Assembly (NCBI RefSeq): GCF_002079055.1
Contig: NC_047488.1
Span: 124,001-188,000 of the forward strand
Length of the DNA stretch: 64,000 bases
Origin: Saccharomyces paradoxus
Taxonomy: Eukaryota > Ascomycota > Saccharomycetes > Saccharomycetales > Saccharomycetaceae
Direction of reading: 5' to 3'
A model generated the notes under the pieces. The model was not told the DNA's origin, made no database searches, and saw only the letters and a list, made by a program, of their open reading frames with translations. Positions 1 to 9,535 of this stretch are shown one piece after another. A program made the position numbers and the translations under genes. The first letter of the stretch is position 1, and each line of letters opens with the position of its first letter.

Positions 1-993
1 CAGAAGACGGCCACTATTCTCAATGAAACGGATACGATAGTGAATAAAATTCATTCCAACTCAATAGCATCCTTGGCCCATAGTACTGAAAGCACTTTAA
101 GAACGGTTTCTAATAATAATACAAGCTTTACTAAGGATTTGATCAGTCTATCACGTGAAATGGATTTGGACATATCCTCCAAGCTGAGGAGTTTGCCAAT
201 TGATGAATTTTTAAACAAAATGTCACAAACCATTCGTAAAAACTGTGGTAATGATAATACAACGGCATCAAATCCAGTATTGAACTCTATTAAAAAATTT
301 CAAAATACGATATGTTCAGATATTGTCCTAACAAATGAGAAGATTATGTCATCAATAGATGAAATAAAATCACAGATCGAAACCATATCTAAAAAGAATA
401 ATATCGATTTAACTGTAATAAATGAAAATTTTCACTCTTTATGCAGTTTTATTCTAACTGATTACGAGGAGAATATTATGCAGATCTCAAAGACCCAAGA
501 TGAGGTACTTTCCGAACATTGCGGGCAGCTTCAATCACTAAACGAACAGGGTATGGACATTATCACTGCCCACAGTATAGAAAAACCTCTTCGCGAACAT
601 ACAAGACCTGAATCTTCAGTTATCAAAGCTTTGCCCTTATTGGATTATCCAAAACAATTCCAAATTTATAGAGATTCTGAAGATAAGAGCAAGGACGACA
701 CATCAAATTCTCGTCCTTGTATATCAGACCCGTCTACTGGAGAAAACTTCCCTCTCACACAATTTAGTCCGAAGACCCCAGTGCCAGTTCCTGATCAACC
801 TTTACCAAGAGTACTTATACCAAAGAGCATAAACTCTACGAAATCCAATAGATCAAAGACCTTACCAAATACTGAGGGTACTGGACGAGAGTCGCAGAAT
901 AATTTAAAGAGAAGATTCACTACTGAGCCAATACTGAAGGCAGAAGAAACTGAAAATAATGACATACTGCAAAATAAAAAACTTCATCAGTAA
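1..993 (+). CDS. KIP1: Kinesin-5 motor Kip1, C-terminal part (partial)
   Basis: The reading frame is open from the first base, so this is the 3' end of a longer gene and about 330 residues are present. Kip1 is a BimC/kinesin-5 motor that cross-links and slides antiparallel spindle microtubules together with Cin8. The motor domain lies outside the window. What is visible is a helical stalk end, rich in Lys, Glu, Asn and Ser, followed by a low-complexity tail. The tail carries a cluster of proline-directed sites (SPKTPVP at about residue 255 of the fragment) that could be Cdk1 targets. The identification rests on remembered similarity to the S. cerevisiae Kip1 tail and on synteny with SKT5. The gene converges on SKT5 across a 94-bp gap. 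Confidence 0.9.
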   Translation, partial: QKTATILNETDTIVNKIHSNSIASLAHSTESTLRTVSNNNTSFTKDLISLSREMDLDISSKLRSLPIDEFLNKMSQTIRKNCGNDNTTASNPVLNSIKKFQNTICSDIVLTNEKIMSSIDEIKSQIETISKKNNIDLTVINENFHSLCSFILTDYEENIMQISKTQDEVLSEHCGQLQSLNEQGMDIITAHSIEKPLREHTRPESSVIKALPLLDYPKQFQIYRDSEDKSKDDTSNSRPCISDPSTGENFPLTQFSPKTPVPVPDQPLPRVLIPKSINSTKSNRSKTLPNTEGTGRESQNNLKRRFTTEPILKAEETENNDILQNKKLHQ

Positions 994-1087
994 TGAAATA
1001 TCGCGATTTTAAAATATTTGTATCACTATATGCATTGAGTGTATGTTGTTGCGCCTCTAAGGAATGAAACCGATTTAGTATAAGTAC

Positions 1088-3178
1088 CTACATAATTACA
1101 CAGTCTTTTTTGTTTTTACTTTGTTTATCCTTCTTGTTCTTTAAGCTCGTAGGTTTTTTTGGCTCAGTTTTCACTGCAGAAAAATTTTTACGGCTCGCAT
1201 TTGAGCTGTCAATATTTAATGTATTAACGGCTTGCTTCGCCGCCATCGACTGCTCAGCAACTTCCTGTGACATTCCATTCGCAGAAGAGCTTTTCCTGAT
1301 GCTTGCATTAGAACCCGTTTTAATATTATCTCTATTCGTGTTTGAATTCATAGTAATTTGCAAACCTTGCGGCTCACGCTCACGTTTTGGATTTCCAGTA
1401 AAAAATGTTTCAGATTTTGAAGAAACTCTTGAATTCGATCCTCCGTTGCTTATTTGACTATCCACAGTAGAGAATAAATTCAACGTACTGATACTTTTAT
1501 TTTTTTTATGCTGCATTTTGCTAGTGCTGGTCAATCCACCGTCCCTGGAGCTTAGCTTATTAATCGCTCTCTTATCCTCGTTCCCTGCAGCTTTCTCATA
1601 CCACTTCCAGGCGTATTCCATATTACGATCACAGCCTTTGCCATGCTCATAGAAGTAGCCGAGAGTAAATTGGGCCTTTGGAAAACCAGCATTAGCTGCA
1701 CGCAAGGCCCATTGAAAAGCCTCATTTTCATCTTTCTCAAAGGCAGGTTCTGCTCCCAGTAAATACCATGCACATAAGCCCAACATTGCCACTGGATCAC
1801 CCTTTAACGCTGCTTGAGTGTAATAATGTACAGAAAGTGATGTATCTTGCCCCACTGTATCATTACCTGTTTCATAGATTTGTGCCAATAAGGTTGCTGA
1901 AGGAACATGCCCTAAACTTGCTGCTTGAATGTATAGTTCCATTGCATACTTCTCATCGGGAATGACAACATCCAAGAACCCCTCGTGATAAATTTTAGCT
2001 AACTCATATGGTGCGGCGGCCGTCAATTCATTAGCTCTTGCTGCAGCCCTTGATAACCATTTTACGCCGTTCAACTTAGTATTAACGTCAGTTGGAAGAC
2101 CCATTCTACCGTAGAAAGAATAAAGCCCCAATTTATACATTGCTGAGGGATGATTTCTGCTAGCCGCAAACTTCAAAAAATTTACTGACTTACGAGAATC
2201 TCTTGTTGTTCCTAGTCCTTCTTCTAAGCAGTGTGATGCTCTATACGCACTTTCTATATGACCATGCTTTGCAGCTGCTTGAAATAATACAAACGCTTCT
2301 TTATTTTCAATCTTTCCAAATGCTCCGGATGAATAACCATCCGCTAGTAAGTACTGAGCATCTGAATAACCCTTTATGCTCAGTTTTTTCAAATAGCCCT
2401 GCGCTTCTTTCAAAAACTGGAGTTTTAAGTCAGATTGACTGACATTTCCTTCTTTATCGCTATCTTGAACAAGAGCATTTGAAGATTCAATAGTCAATGC
2501 CGTTTGTAACATATATTGCGCGTACTGGAACAACACCTCCGGATCTTTAGATTTTTTGACGTTTTGTCTATACATTTCTATTGTTTTTAGCCTTGGAACT
2601 AGGGAGGTATTTTTTTTACCACCTAAATATCGACTGATCATTTGATGAGACAAATCCGCTACAGATTCATTGGTAGCGGTTAGTTGGGTATCACTGCTAC
2701 CATTCAACAGGTACATGTGCGACAAATCTACAGAACGAGTTCTTTTCTTTATCTGCTCCTTCGTTAGAGATGTACTCGAATTTGTCTGTCTTAATGCTCC
2801 TAGTGACGGAGAATTAGTCGGAGTACTTCCCAGGGAACTTAAAGAATTACTATTCGAATTATGAAGACGAAGCTGTGGGGGTGGAACTGGATCGAAATCA
2901 GCTCCTTCTTGACTACTGTCTTTACCATTTGGCAGTAAGGGTACAGACGCAGCTCTAAAATGCTCATTGAGGAGAAGTTGGTTTGCCGACCGCTTTGGAA
3001 GAGCTGCAGTACTGAACTCTTCGTTATCCTTGTTTCCCCTATTTTCTTTATTGTCTGAAAAATCTTGACCTGCCTTCAGAGAACCGTTTTGGAACTGTCG
3101 GCCCCTGTTATCAAAATTTATATGCTGTGATTGCATTAAATGCTTCTTATATGGATGTATCTGCGGTGAACTTGCCAT
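1088..3178 (-). CDS. SKT5: Chitin synthase III activator Skt5/Chs4
   Basis: A 696-residue protein, the same length as S. cerevisiae Skt5. It activates chitin synthase III (Chs3) and links it through Bni4 to the septin ring at the bud neck. Residues about 250-545 form a run of Sel1-type repeats with the usual Ala/Gly/Tyr spacing (for example KGYSDAQYLLADGY and AGFPKAQFTLGYFYEHGKG). The N-terminal 200 residues are Ser/Asn-rich and disordered. The C-terminus is CVIM, a CaaX box expected to be farnesylated. The ATG chosen gives the full family length. An opposite-strand frame over its 3' end matches the place of the dubious YBL062W and is not annotated. The gene diverges from YEL1. Confidence 0.96.
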   Translation of the reverse strand: MASSPQIHPYKKHLMQSQHINFDNRGRQFQNGSLKAGQDFSDNKENRGNKDNEEFSTAALPKRSANQLLLNEHFRAASVPLLPNGKDSSQEGADFDPVPPPQLRLHNSNSNSLSSLGSTPTNSPSLGALRQTNSSTSLTKEQIKKRTRSVDLSHMYLLNGSSDTQLTATNESVADLSHQMISRYLGGKKNTSLVPRLKTIEMYRQNVKKSKDPEVLFQYAQYMLQTALTIESSNALVQDSDKEGNVSQSDLKLQFLKEAQGYLKKLSIKGYSDAQYLLADGYSSGAFGKIENKEAFVLFQAAAKHGHIESAYRASHCLEEGLGTTRDSRKSVNFLKFAASRNHPSAMYKLGLYSFYGRMGLPTDVNTKLNGVKWLSRAAARANELTAAAPYELAKIYHEGFLDVVIPDEKYAMELYIQAASLGHVPSATLLAQIYETGNDTVGQDTSLSVHYYTQAALKGDPVAMLGLCAWYLLGAEPAFEKDENEAFQWALRAANAGFPKAQFTLGYFYEHGKGCDRNMEYAWKWYEKAAGNEDKRAINKLSSRDGGLTSTSKMQHKKNKSISTLNLFSTVDSQISNGGSNSRVSSKSETFFTGNPKREREPQGLQITMNSNTNRDNIKTGSNASIRKSSSANGMSQEVAEQSMAAKQAVNTLNIDSSNASRKNFSAVKTEPKKPTSLKNKKDKQSKNKKDCVIM

Positions 3179-3704
3179 TTTTATGCTTATATTTTAACCT
3201 TATCACTTAAGAAACGAAAACGTAGTGGTGTACAATGGAAGGCTTATTAGCAGCAAGTCTAAAATCAAGTGCCAACACCTCGTTTGCTTCTACTCTTAAA
3301 TCTTACATCATCCTCGAGAGGGTCTGCAGAAAGAATTTTTCGTTCTTTTTTTAGCAAGTCAAAACGCGAACTGAAACGTGGGAAAATATAACGATGACCT
3401 TTCTTAAAACATGTAAGAAAGGCTCATGAAAGTTATTTATATCTGCCACATAGATTGGTGGATGGTTGCAATCAACTGTCAGTGATTACTTGTCGTCTAT
3501 ACATGTCAACTAAGTACTATGGACGTGTGTGGAATGGATTACAGCAAATGAAATGAACTCGCAGTGCGATGTTTGGGTGCAAGATATGTATATATGTTGT
3601 AAGAGACAGATCATTGATCTTACGGACCAACTTGGAATCAGTAAGGCTGACCGACCGCTGCAGTTTTGTGGAGTCATCGCACTATTAAGGAACTTGAATG
3701 AAGT
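3179..3704. promoter_or_regulatory. Divergent SKT5-YEL1 promoter
   Basis: This is 526 bp without a convincing gene. A 63-codon frame at 3529-3720 overlaps the YEL1 start in another phase and resembles nothing I know. I see no exact Reb1, Abf1, PAC or PACE site. Confidence 0.5.
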
Positions 3705-5765
3705 ATGTGCGCCAGTTTAAACGAGGTTAGAAAGAACGATGCCTATGGGGTCTCACAAAGAGGTTACAATGACGCTTGCAGTGAAAGTGAGGGCATGCTT
3801 CATGGCAGTAAATCGATGCCTGTTAGTATGAAAAATATGCTACCGTCTCCTACAATGGTTAACATGTGTGATGTTTTGCAAAACAAGGGTGTTGCTGACG
3901 ACGAAAAATCCAAGGTAGCTAACACGTATACTATTTCGGCGGCGACTGATGCTGAAGATGTCAACTCCAGTCAACCCCAGGAAAGTGATCAAAGGAGTCA
4001 TCTTGTTGCCTTAGAGATCTTGGAAGGTACTTTCAAAGATATACCTTACAAGGAATATGCAAATTTCTTGGGAAATGACAGCAACCATCAAATCCTGACT
4101 AAGTTTATAAAATCATTAAGTCCTCTGCCATCATCATTATTGGAAACGCTTTTCAACTTATCGAAAAGTATATATTTCATTGCGGAAGCGCAAAATATTG
4201 ACAGAATACTAGAATGCTTGAGTAAAGAATGGATAGCTTGCCACCCGAACACTCATTGGAAATCAGGCTACAAGTCATGCCATATTGTATTATTTTCCCT
4301 GTTGATCCTTAATTCAGATTTGCACAACGATTTTCAAGTCGACCATAAAAAGATTAGATTTTCCATGGTCGCATTTATCAACAACACTTTGAGGGCATTA
4401 AGAGAAGAAAGTGAATATGAAAAATTGGAAATATACTCAGGCGAACATTTGATCATCGAAGAACTCTCAGAATACTATAAAACATTAAATGAAACCCCCT
4501 TACCGCTATGCGCGGAATCTAGAACATCAATCTCTACATCTGATAACCAATCTTCCTTGAAAAGGTTCTCTACTTTGGGATCACGGGAATTTAGCACATC
4601 AAATTTACGTAGTGTTAACTCTAATTCTACTACACTATATTCAAGAAATGGACAAGTATCTGTACGAGAAATGAGCGCAAAATCGAATAAAAACTTTCAC
4701 AATAATCACCCCATGGAAGCACTCTATCTCAAAGAGTCCTTTGATGATGATTTAATTACCGAGAAAGGCTCCAGTTGGTTCATGGATGACTTAATTCTCA
4801 TAAGCAAGAAATCATTGCCACGCAAATATTCTAAAAGAGACAAAGATCAAGTGACAGCACCAAAAATAGCCTCTAAGAGAAACAAATCGCTCTTCGGGTG
4901 GCTGAAGCCATCCAAAACCACTACACTTGTTGAGCACACGTCTAGGAAGACCTCTTTATCGTACTTGAATAAGGATTCTGAATGGGAGAGAGTGAAGATA
5001 CAAATCAAGGAGGGTAGAATGTTTATTTTCAAAATCAAACCAGATGTCAAGGACGTTATTCAATCAAGTGAAACAGACACTGCCACTATGGACTATTTCA
5101 AAGATATCAGCAGTTCTTATTTTGCTTACTCGTTGCTTGAAGCCGAAGCACAAGTGGTGCAAGATAATATAATTATAGGTAGTGGGGCAATGAAATCAAA
5201 TATGTCCTACAAAAACACCAAAAGGAAAGGCAACTTTATCATTAACTTCCCTGAGAATATTGACGGACCTAAGCTTGTTTTAGAGTTCCAGACGAGAAAT
5301 GTTGAAGAAGCCCACAAGTTTATGGATTGTATTAACTTCTGGGCTGGTAGAATTTCTCCAGTTCCCTTAACACAATTCGAAGTTGTATCTAATGCAGAAT
5401 ATGGGTGGAGTGACAAGGTCTTGACTGATCACGCTTTTCTCAATCTAAGAAATATCATTATAAGTGAATGGAAGCCACTATTAGGCCTAGAATTACTATA
5501 CGAAGATGCAAAAGATGTAGAAATGATCAAATTAAAAGAAAGACTAAAGGAATTGATGAACTTTACCAGACAGCTAGGAGTATGGATAGATAAACATAAT
5601 GAAATAAAGGATGAGCTGGTTGAAATCTGGAGCTTTGACGATAGTTGTTTTGAAGCAGTAATGAATAATTGGAATTCGAAATATTTGTATATGAATAATC
5701 AATATAAAAAACGACTGAGTTATTTGAAAGCCTTACAAAAAGCCATGGGTTCAGTTCAGTTCTAA
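3705..5765 (+). CDS. YEL1: Arf3 guanine-nucleotide exchange factor Yel1
   Basis: A 686-residue protein with a Sec7 domain at about 100-265 and a PH-like domain at about 410-560. Yel1 loads GTP on Arf3 (Arf6-like) and localises it at the bud neck and bud tip. The Sec7 catalytic glutamate sits in AEAQNIDRIL (E161), matching the GEAQKIDRM motif of ARNO, and LNSDLHNDFQV is the second Sec7 signature. The start MCASLNEV agrees with the S. cerevisiae start I remember. The N-terminal 100 residues are poorly conserved relative to that protein, while the catalytic and PH blocks are close. This contrast was one of the clues that the species is not S. cerevisiae. Confidence 0.95.
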   Translation: MCASLNEVRKNDAYGVSQRGYNDACSESEGMLHGSKSMPVSMKNMLPSPTMVNMCDVLQNKGVADDEKSKVANTYTISAATDAEDVNSSQPQESDQRSHLVALEILEGTFKDIPYKEYANFLGNDSNHQILTKFIKSLSPLPSSLLETLFNLSKSIYFIAEAQNIDRILECLSKEWIACHPNTHWKSGYKSCHIVLFSLLILNSDLHNDFQVDHKKIRFSMVAFINNTLRALREESEYEKLEIYSGEHLIIEELSEYYKTLNETPLPLCAESRTSISTSDNQSSLKRFSTLGSREFSTSNLRSVNSNSTTLYSRNGQVSVREMSAKSNKNFHNNHPMEALYLKESFDDDLITEKGSSWFMDDLILISKKSLPRKYSKRDKDQVTAPKIASKRNKSLFGWLKPSKTTTLVEHTSRKTSLSYLNKDSEWERVKIQIKEGRMFIFKIKPDVKDVIQSSETDTATMDYFKDISSSYFAYSLLEAEAQVVQDNIIIGSGAMKSNMSYKNTKRKGNFIINFPENIDGPKLVLEFQTRNVEEAHKFMDCINFWAGRISPVPLTQFEVVSNAEYGWSDKVLTDHAFLNLRNIIISEWKPLLGLELLYEDAKDVEMIKLKERLKELMNFTRQLGVWIDKHNEIKDELVEIWSFDDSCFEAVMNNWNSKYLYMNNQYKKRLSYLKALQKAMGSVQF

Positions 5766-5892
5766 GTTTATTTAAATATATAAATAGAAAGATGGCGGTA
5801 TGGAATTATGAACTTAAACATTGTGTTCTGTTTCCTATTTACAGGGAATATTTAGATAGTTTGTGTGAAGGATATACGCAAAAAAAAAGCGT

Positions 5893-6305
5893 CTATTTCG
5901 AATTCGCATCATTGTCACTTGCTTGCTTTTTCTTGGCGTACTGCCTATCTAAGATAGTCTTCAGTATAGCGTCCTCGCCATATTCCTCTTCCTCAATTTT
6001 CTTCCATTTCTTTTCTACATCAGCTCTCTTTACTCTACTTTCTATGACAGCACGTTTTTTGTTATTTAAACTTGCCTCCTTGAGGCATTTGTTCAGAGCG
6101 TCCTTTTCGTTGTTACAAAGGCCAAATATTCTCTTGTAATATTCTTTTTGATGGCATTTATCAAGGGCATTAATGAAGTCCAAGCAGGCTAGAATGTGAA
6201 AGGGAAAGAAATAATGTTAGTAAGACGAATCATGGAGAAAGGCAAATATAAAATAAAAACTCACTACTTACAATGAAAACGTTCTGCTTCTAACTGTGGA
6301 TGCAT
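5893..6305 (-). CDS. CMC2: Mitochondrial twin CX9C protein Cmc2 (one intron)
   Basis: Two exons on the minus strand, 6305-6272 and 6188-5893, give 109 residues, the length I remember for S. cerevisiae. Cmc2 is an intermembrane-space protein needed for cytochrome c oxidase biogenesis and is imported by the Mia40 relay. The twin CX9C motif is clear: C13/C23 and C36/C46. The second exon alone has no ATG. Splicing from GTAAGT to TAG restores MHPQLEAERFHSCLDF. The C-terminus is a charged helix. The gene is divergent from YBL059W with about 170 bp between them, and both carry introns. Confidence 0.93.
6189..6271 (-). other. CMC2 intron
   Basis: An 83-nt spliceosomal intron with 5' GTAAGT, an exact TACTAAC branch point (reverse strand, 6216-6222) and 3' TAG. 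It interrupts the codon for Ser12. Confidence 0.9.
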
Positions 6306-6477
6306 GATATGATACTTTTCTTATATTGCTTTTATTCATTGCACTTGTAAATCAGTGAATGTTATTGGACGCGCAGCGGTTTTTTAATAGTTCCTTCTCT
6401 ATTAAATTAATATGCGATATGAAACATAATGTAAACACAAGAAGAGAAATTGAAAATAAAGGACCGGCAGACAAATA

Positions 6478-7010
6478 ATGTCATCAAGTAAAAACGACAA
6501 ACCTAATGTCAGCAATGAGGATGTCATACACTTCATAGACGACTATAAGAAGAGAAGGAAGGCTCAGATGACACGATTCTTCGGAATCACCATTTTTACA
6601 CTTATAACATGTAGAATGGCCATGAAGAAAATGATAACGACGAAAGGTATGCATAGGAAATTATTTCAACTTCCCGGTCTAAGAACCTATTTACTAACTT
6701 AACTTATTACATAGTTCCATTGAACACTTTTCAAACAAATTACGCCATCCGGATGCAGACAGTAACGGGCACACAAAAGAGCCTTGCAAGTTCTCTCTTA
6801 GTGACTACTGGCATGACCCTAGGTATATTTGGTATGGGCATCACAGGAACATGTTGGAGCTGGGATGTTTCATCATTCCAGGATTTGAAGCAGCGTCTGG
6901 AAAGGCGTGCCAATAACGAATTTGTGGTGACGAATATGCCTCTCGATAAAAGAAGCCAGCAAGTGGTGGACGCCTTAGTCAAGGCACAAAACCCATCTCT
7001 TTGTAATTAG
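6478..7010 (+). CDS. YBL059W: Aim11-like mitochondrial membrane protein YBL059W (one intron)
   Basis: Exons 6478-6646 and 6715-7010 join to give 154 residues. An in-frame TAA at 6457-6459 excludes a longer N-terminus in the same exon. The function is unknown. The S. cerevisiae protein has been found in mitochondria, and I recall it as the whole-genome-duplication partner of AIM11. The pattern KKRRKAQMTRFFG, a first hydrophobic stretch (about 27-45) and a second, Gly-rich one (about 83-102, followed by CWSWDVSS) fit the Aim11 layout with two membrane helices. Without splicing the first exon runs into intron codons and stops at 6702. S. cerevisiae annotation may give a longer protein, so the exact start is slightly uncertain. 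Confidence 0.85.
6647..6714 (+). other. YBL059W intron
   Basis: A 68-nt intron with the less common 5' splice site GTATGC, an exact TACTAAC at 6692-6698 and 3' ATAG at 6711-6714. The junction makes TTK-V-PLNTF in frame. Confidence 0.88.
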
Positions 7011-7064
7011 TGTGTTATAGCATAGTAGTAGTTTCAATAGAGTATATCTGACAACTTCTACGTC

Positions 7065-7096
7065 TTACCCGCTCTAGATCTCTTATTGGTGGCAAA
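7065..7096. promoter_or_regulatory. SHP1 promoter: Reb1 site and Rpn4 PACE
   Basis: TTACCCG at 7065-7071 is an exact Reb1 core. GGTGGCAAA at 7088-7096 is an exact proteasome-associated control element bound by Rpn4, 110 bp before the SHP1 ATG. Together they suggest SHP1 rises with the proteasome regulon. Confidence 0.75.
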
Positions 7097-7205
7097 AATC
7101 GATGGTAATAAAGAGCGGAAGGGGTCTGATTGTTGTATGCCTACCATTCTCTAGTATAAACGTGAAAGAACGTCAGTAACATAGCAATTAACTCATCATT
7201 TAGGT

Positions 7206-8486
7206 ATGGCAGAGGTATCAGATGAAACCATCCAGCAGTTTATGGCATTGACCAATGTGTCGCATAACATAGCCGTGCAATACCTCTCAGAATTTGGAGA
7301 TTTGAATGAGGCGCTGAATTCTTATTATGCTTCTCAAGCAGATGACGAAAAAGATAGAAGAGAGGAAGCACATTGGAACAGACAGCAAGAGAAGGTCCCC
7401 AAGCAGGAGGCCTTATCCTCCATAAACTCTTTAAAGAAGGCTATAGATGAGGAGAATGTTGGTGGGTTAGGTTCTAAGCCAGTGCTTTCACAAGGTAGCA
7501 ACGAGTACTTGAAAAGAAAAAGCTCTACCTCTCCTGAACCAGCCAAGGGTAACAGCCGCTCTGGAAGTGGTAATAGCTCCAGGTTTATGAGCTTTTCGGA
7601 CATGGTAAGGGGTCAAGCTGATGATGATGATGAAGATCAACCAAGAAATACTTTTGCTGGTGGTGAAACATCTGGCTTAGAAGTTACAGATCCTTCAGAC
7701 CCAAATTCATTACTGAAGGACTTGCTGGAAAAAGCGAGAAGAGGTGGACAAATGGGCGCTGAAGACGAATCCCGTGATGATGAAGAACATGAAGTTGGTG
7801 CCAACCGGTTTGCTGGAAGAGGTTTTAGATTGGGCTCAACTATCGACGCAACCGATCAAGTTGTAGAGGACAACACTTCTCAACCACAACGTAGAAAACC
7901 CGAAAAAGTCACAAGGGAAATCACATTTTGGAAGGAAGGTTTTCAAGTGGCCAATGGTCCACTCTATCGCTATGACGACCCGGCGAACAGTTTCTATTTG
8001 AGCGAGTTAAACCAGGGGAGAGCTCCATTAAAGCTTTTGGATGTGGAATTTGGACAAGAAGTTGAGGTCAATGTATATAAAAAATTAGACGAACCCTATA
8101 GAGCTCCCAAGAGAAAACTGGGCGGCTTTTCAGGCCAAGGTCAGAGACTGGGATCACCTATTCCAGGTGAATCCTTATCACCGGCAGAGATTCCAAGGGA
8201 TGAGACACCTGTCGCTCAGGAACAATCCAAGCCAGACAATGAGCCAAAAAAAGGTGACACCTCCATTCAAATTAGGTACGCAAACGGTAAAAGAGAAGTT
8301 TTGCGTTGCAGTTCTACAGATACAGTGAAATTTTTATATGACCACGTAACATCGAATCCGAATACTGACACATCAAGGAATTTCACCTTGAATCATGCAT
8401 TTCCTATCAAACCAATAAGCAACGATGAGACAACGTTAAAGGATGCTGATTTGTTAAACTCAGTAGTCGTGCAAAGATGGGCATGA
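7206..8486 (+). CDS. SHP1: Cdc48 cofactor Shp1 (UBX protein)
   Basis: A 426-residue p47-family adaptor (S. cerevisiae 423). It has an N-terminal UBA domain (about 1-45), an acidic disordered linker, a SEP domain (about 235-310, containing VTREITFWKEGF and DDPANSFYLSELNQGRAP) and a C-terminal UBX domain (about 350-426, ending VVVQRWA). Shp1 recruits Cdc48 to ubiquitylated or Glc7-linked substrates and is needed for protein phosphatase 1 function, autophagosome formation and degradation. SEP and UBX are almost unchanged from S. cerevisiae, and most differences fall in the linker. A PACE element lies directly upstream. Confidence 0.97.
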   Translation: MAEVSDETIQQFMALTNVSHNIAVQYLSEFGDLNEALNSYYASQADDEKDRREEAHWNRQQEKVPKQEALSSINSLKKAIDEENVGGLGSKPVLSQGSNEYLKRKSSTSPEPAKGNSRSGSGNSSRFMSFSDMVRGQADDDDEDQPRNTFAGGETSGLEVTDPSDPNSLLKDLLEKARRGGQMGAEDESRDDEEHEVGANRFAGRGFRLGSTIDATDQVVEDNTSQPQRRKPEKVTREITFWKEGFQVANGPLYRYDDPANSFYLSELNQGRAPLKLLDVEFGQEVEVNVYKKLDEPYRAPKRKLGGFSGQGQRLGSPIPGESLSPAEIPRDETPVAQEQSKPDNEPKKGDTSIQIRYANGKREVLRCSSTDTVKFLYDHVTSNPNTDTSRNFTLNHAFPIKPISNDETTLKDADLLNSVVVQRWA

Positions 8487-8576
8487 GCATTATTGTATAA
8501 AAACAGAATCGGGGACCTCAAATTTTGATATATAAATGCATGTATATCTATATTAGTAGTATATATCATTTGTATC

Positions 8577-9194
8577 TTAATACAATTTCAAATCACCAGT
8601 TATTTGATCTAATACCGCTTTTGGAGCAGGCCCTAAACCTAATACGGTGGCACTTCCCGCAGCGATCTGTGTTCTACCGGCATCATGAATAACTGCTGCA
8701 TTCACTCCAAGTGAAATAGCCTTTGCATACAGCTCGTCCATTGTAAACTTGTCTGGACATTTCAACGTTATCTTGGCTTGCCCAGCATTTAGCCATCTTT
8801 GAGTCATGATTGGGTTGTATGAAGCACGCGCGGGGTTTGTCGCGATGTGTCTGAAACAAGACAATGCTGCATGACAGCATTGTGCTGCTATCTTGCCCTT
8901 TGTCATGGCAAGATCTTGGCGAATTACCAATGCCATCCTAACTTCTCCGGGTATGTCGTTCAATGAAGTAGACTCAATGTCTTCATCCTCATCACTCTCA
9001 TCTTCGCTTTCGCTTTCCTCTTCATCAGTGTCATTCTCTAACTTCCTCCCCTCCGTTTTCTTCGAATTCAATATAGTAGCAGAGGAATTCTTGGTTGATG
9101 ATGCGTTCGATAAACCTAACCGGTAACCCACGGCAAAGGAGATTGCCGTGAAAGTCGCCCATAAAGCTATGTTGGAATTTGTAGAGGACATCAT
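8577..9194 (-). CDS. PTH2: Peptidyl-tRNA hydrolase Pth2
   Basis: A 205-residue member of the archaeal/eukaryotic PTH2 family, which cleaves the ester bond of peptidyl-tRNAs released from stalled ribosomes. An N-terminal hydrophobic helix (about 9-27, ALWATFTAISFAVGY) would anchor it in the outer mitochondrial membrane. An Asp/Glu/Ser-rich linker follows (about 55-80). The catalytic domain occupies the last 115 residues, with RQDLAMTKGKIAAQCCHAA and HDAGRTQIAAGSATVLGLGP as family signatures. There are two tandem ATGs (MMSST), and the first is used here. It is divergent from PTC3. Confidence 0.95.
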   Translation of the reverse strand: MMSSTNSNIALWATFTAISFAVGYRLGLSNASSTKNSSATILNSKKTEGRKLENDTDEEESESEDESDEDEDIESTSLNDIPGEVRMALVIRQDLAMTKGKIAAQCCHAALSCFRHIATNPARASYNPIMTQRWLNAGQAKITLKCPDKFTMDELYAKAISLGVNAAVIHDAGRTQIAAGSATVLGLGPAPKAVLDQITGDLKLY

Positions 9195-9315
9195 TTTCCC
9201 TATTAGAAAGTCGTTACGATATTATCTCTAAGGCCTAGCAAAATAGTAGGAGATGACTGGACAATATGCTCAATATCTTCTAGAAGAATAGTAAATGACC
9301 TTTTGACACTGTTTT

Positions 9316-9328
9316 CGTCATACGTGAT
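9316..9328. promoter_or_regulatory. Abf1 site between PTH2 and PTC3
   Basis: CGTCATACGTGAT matches the reverse complement of the Abf1 consensus RTCRYNNNNNACG exactly. It lies mid-way in the 341-bp divergent promoter. A CCCCT stress-response core follows at 9435-9439 on the PTC3 side. Confidence 0.65.
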
Positions 9329-9535
9329 AATGCGTGCTGAAGAAAAAACAACATGGGTTGTCCCTCAAGAGAATAAACTCAAAGGAGTAAAAGATATTTT
9401 AGAGCTTGTTGGCTCCATTGTTGCCACCGAAAGGCCCCTTTCTGTTTTTGGGCTATATTCAGTTTAATTTTTGGAGTTCCTATTATAAGTAGGTGAAAGC
9501 AGGCCAAGAAGACAAATAGGAGAAAAAGAGACAAA

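Noticed and set aside
1110-1457. Plus-strand 115-codon frame opposite the SKT5 3' end
   Set aside because: It is antisense to the conserved SKT5 tail, Phe/Leu-rich from reversed Lys/Asn codons, and matches the place of the dubious YBL062W.
3529-3720. 63-codon frame before YEL1
   Set aside because: It overlaps the YEL1 start in another phase and has no recognisable features.
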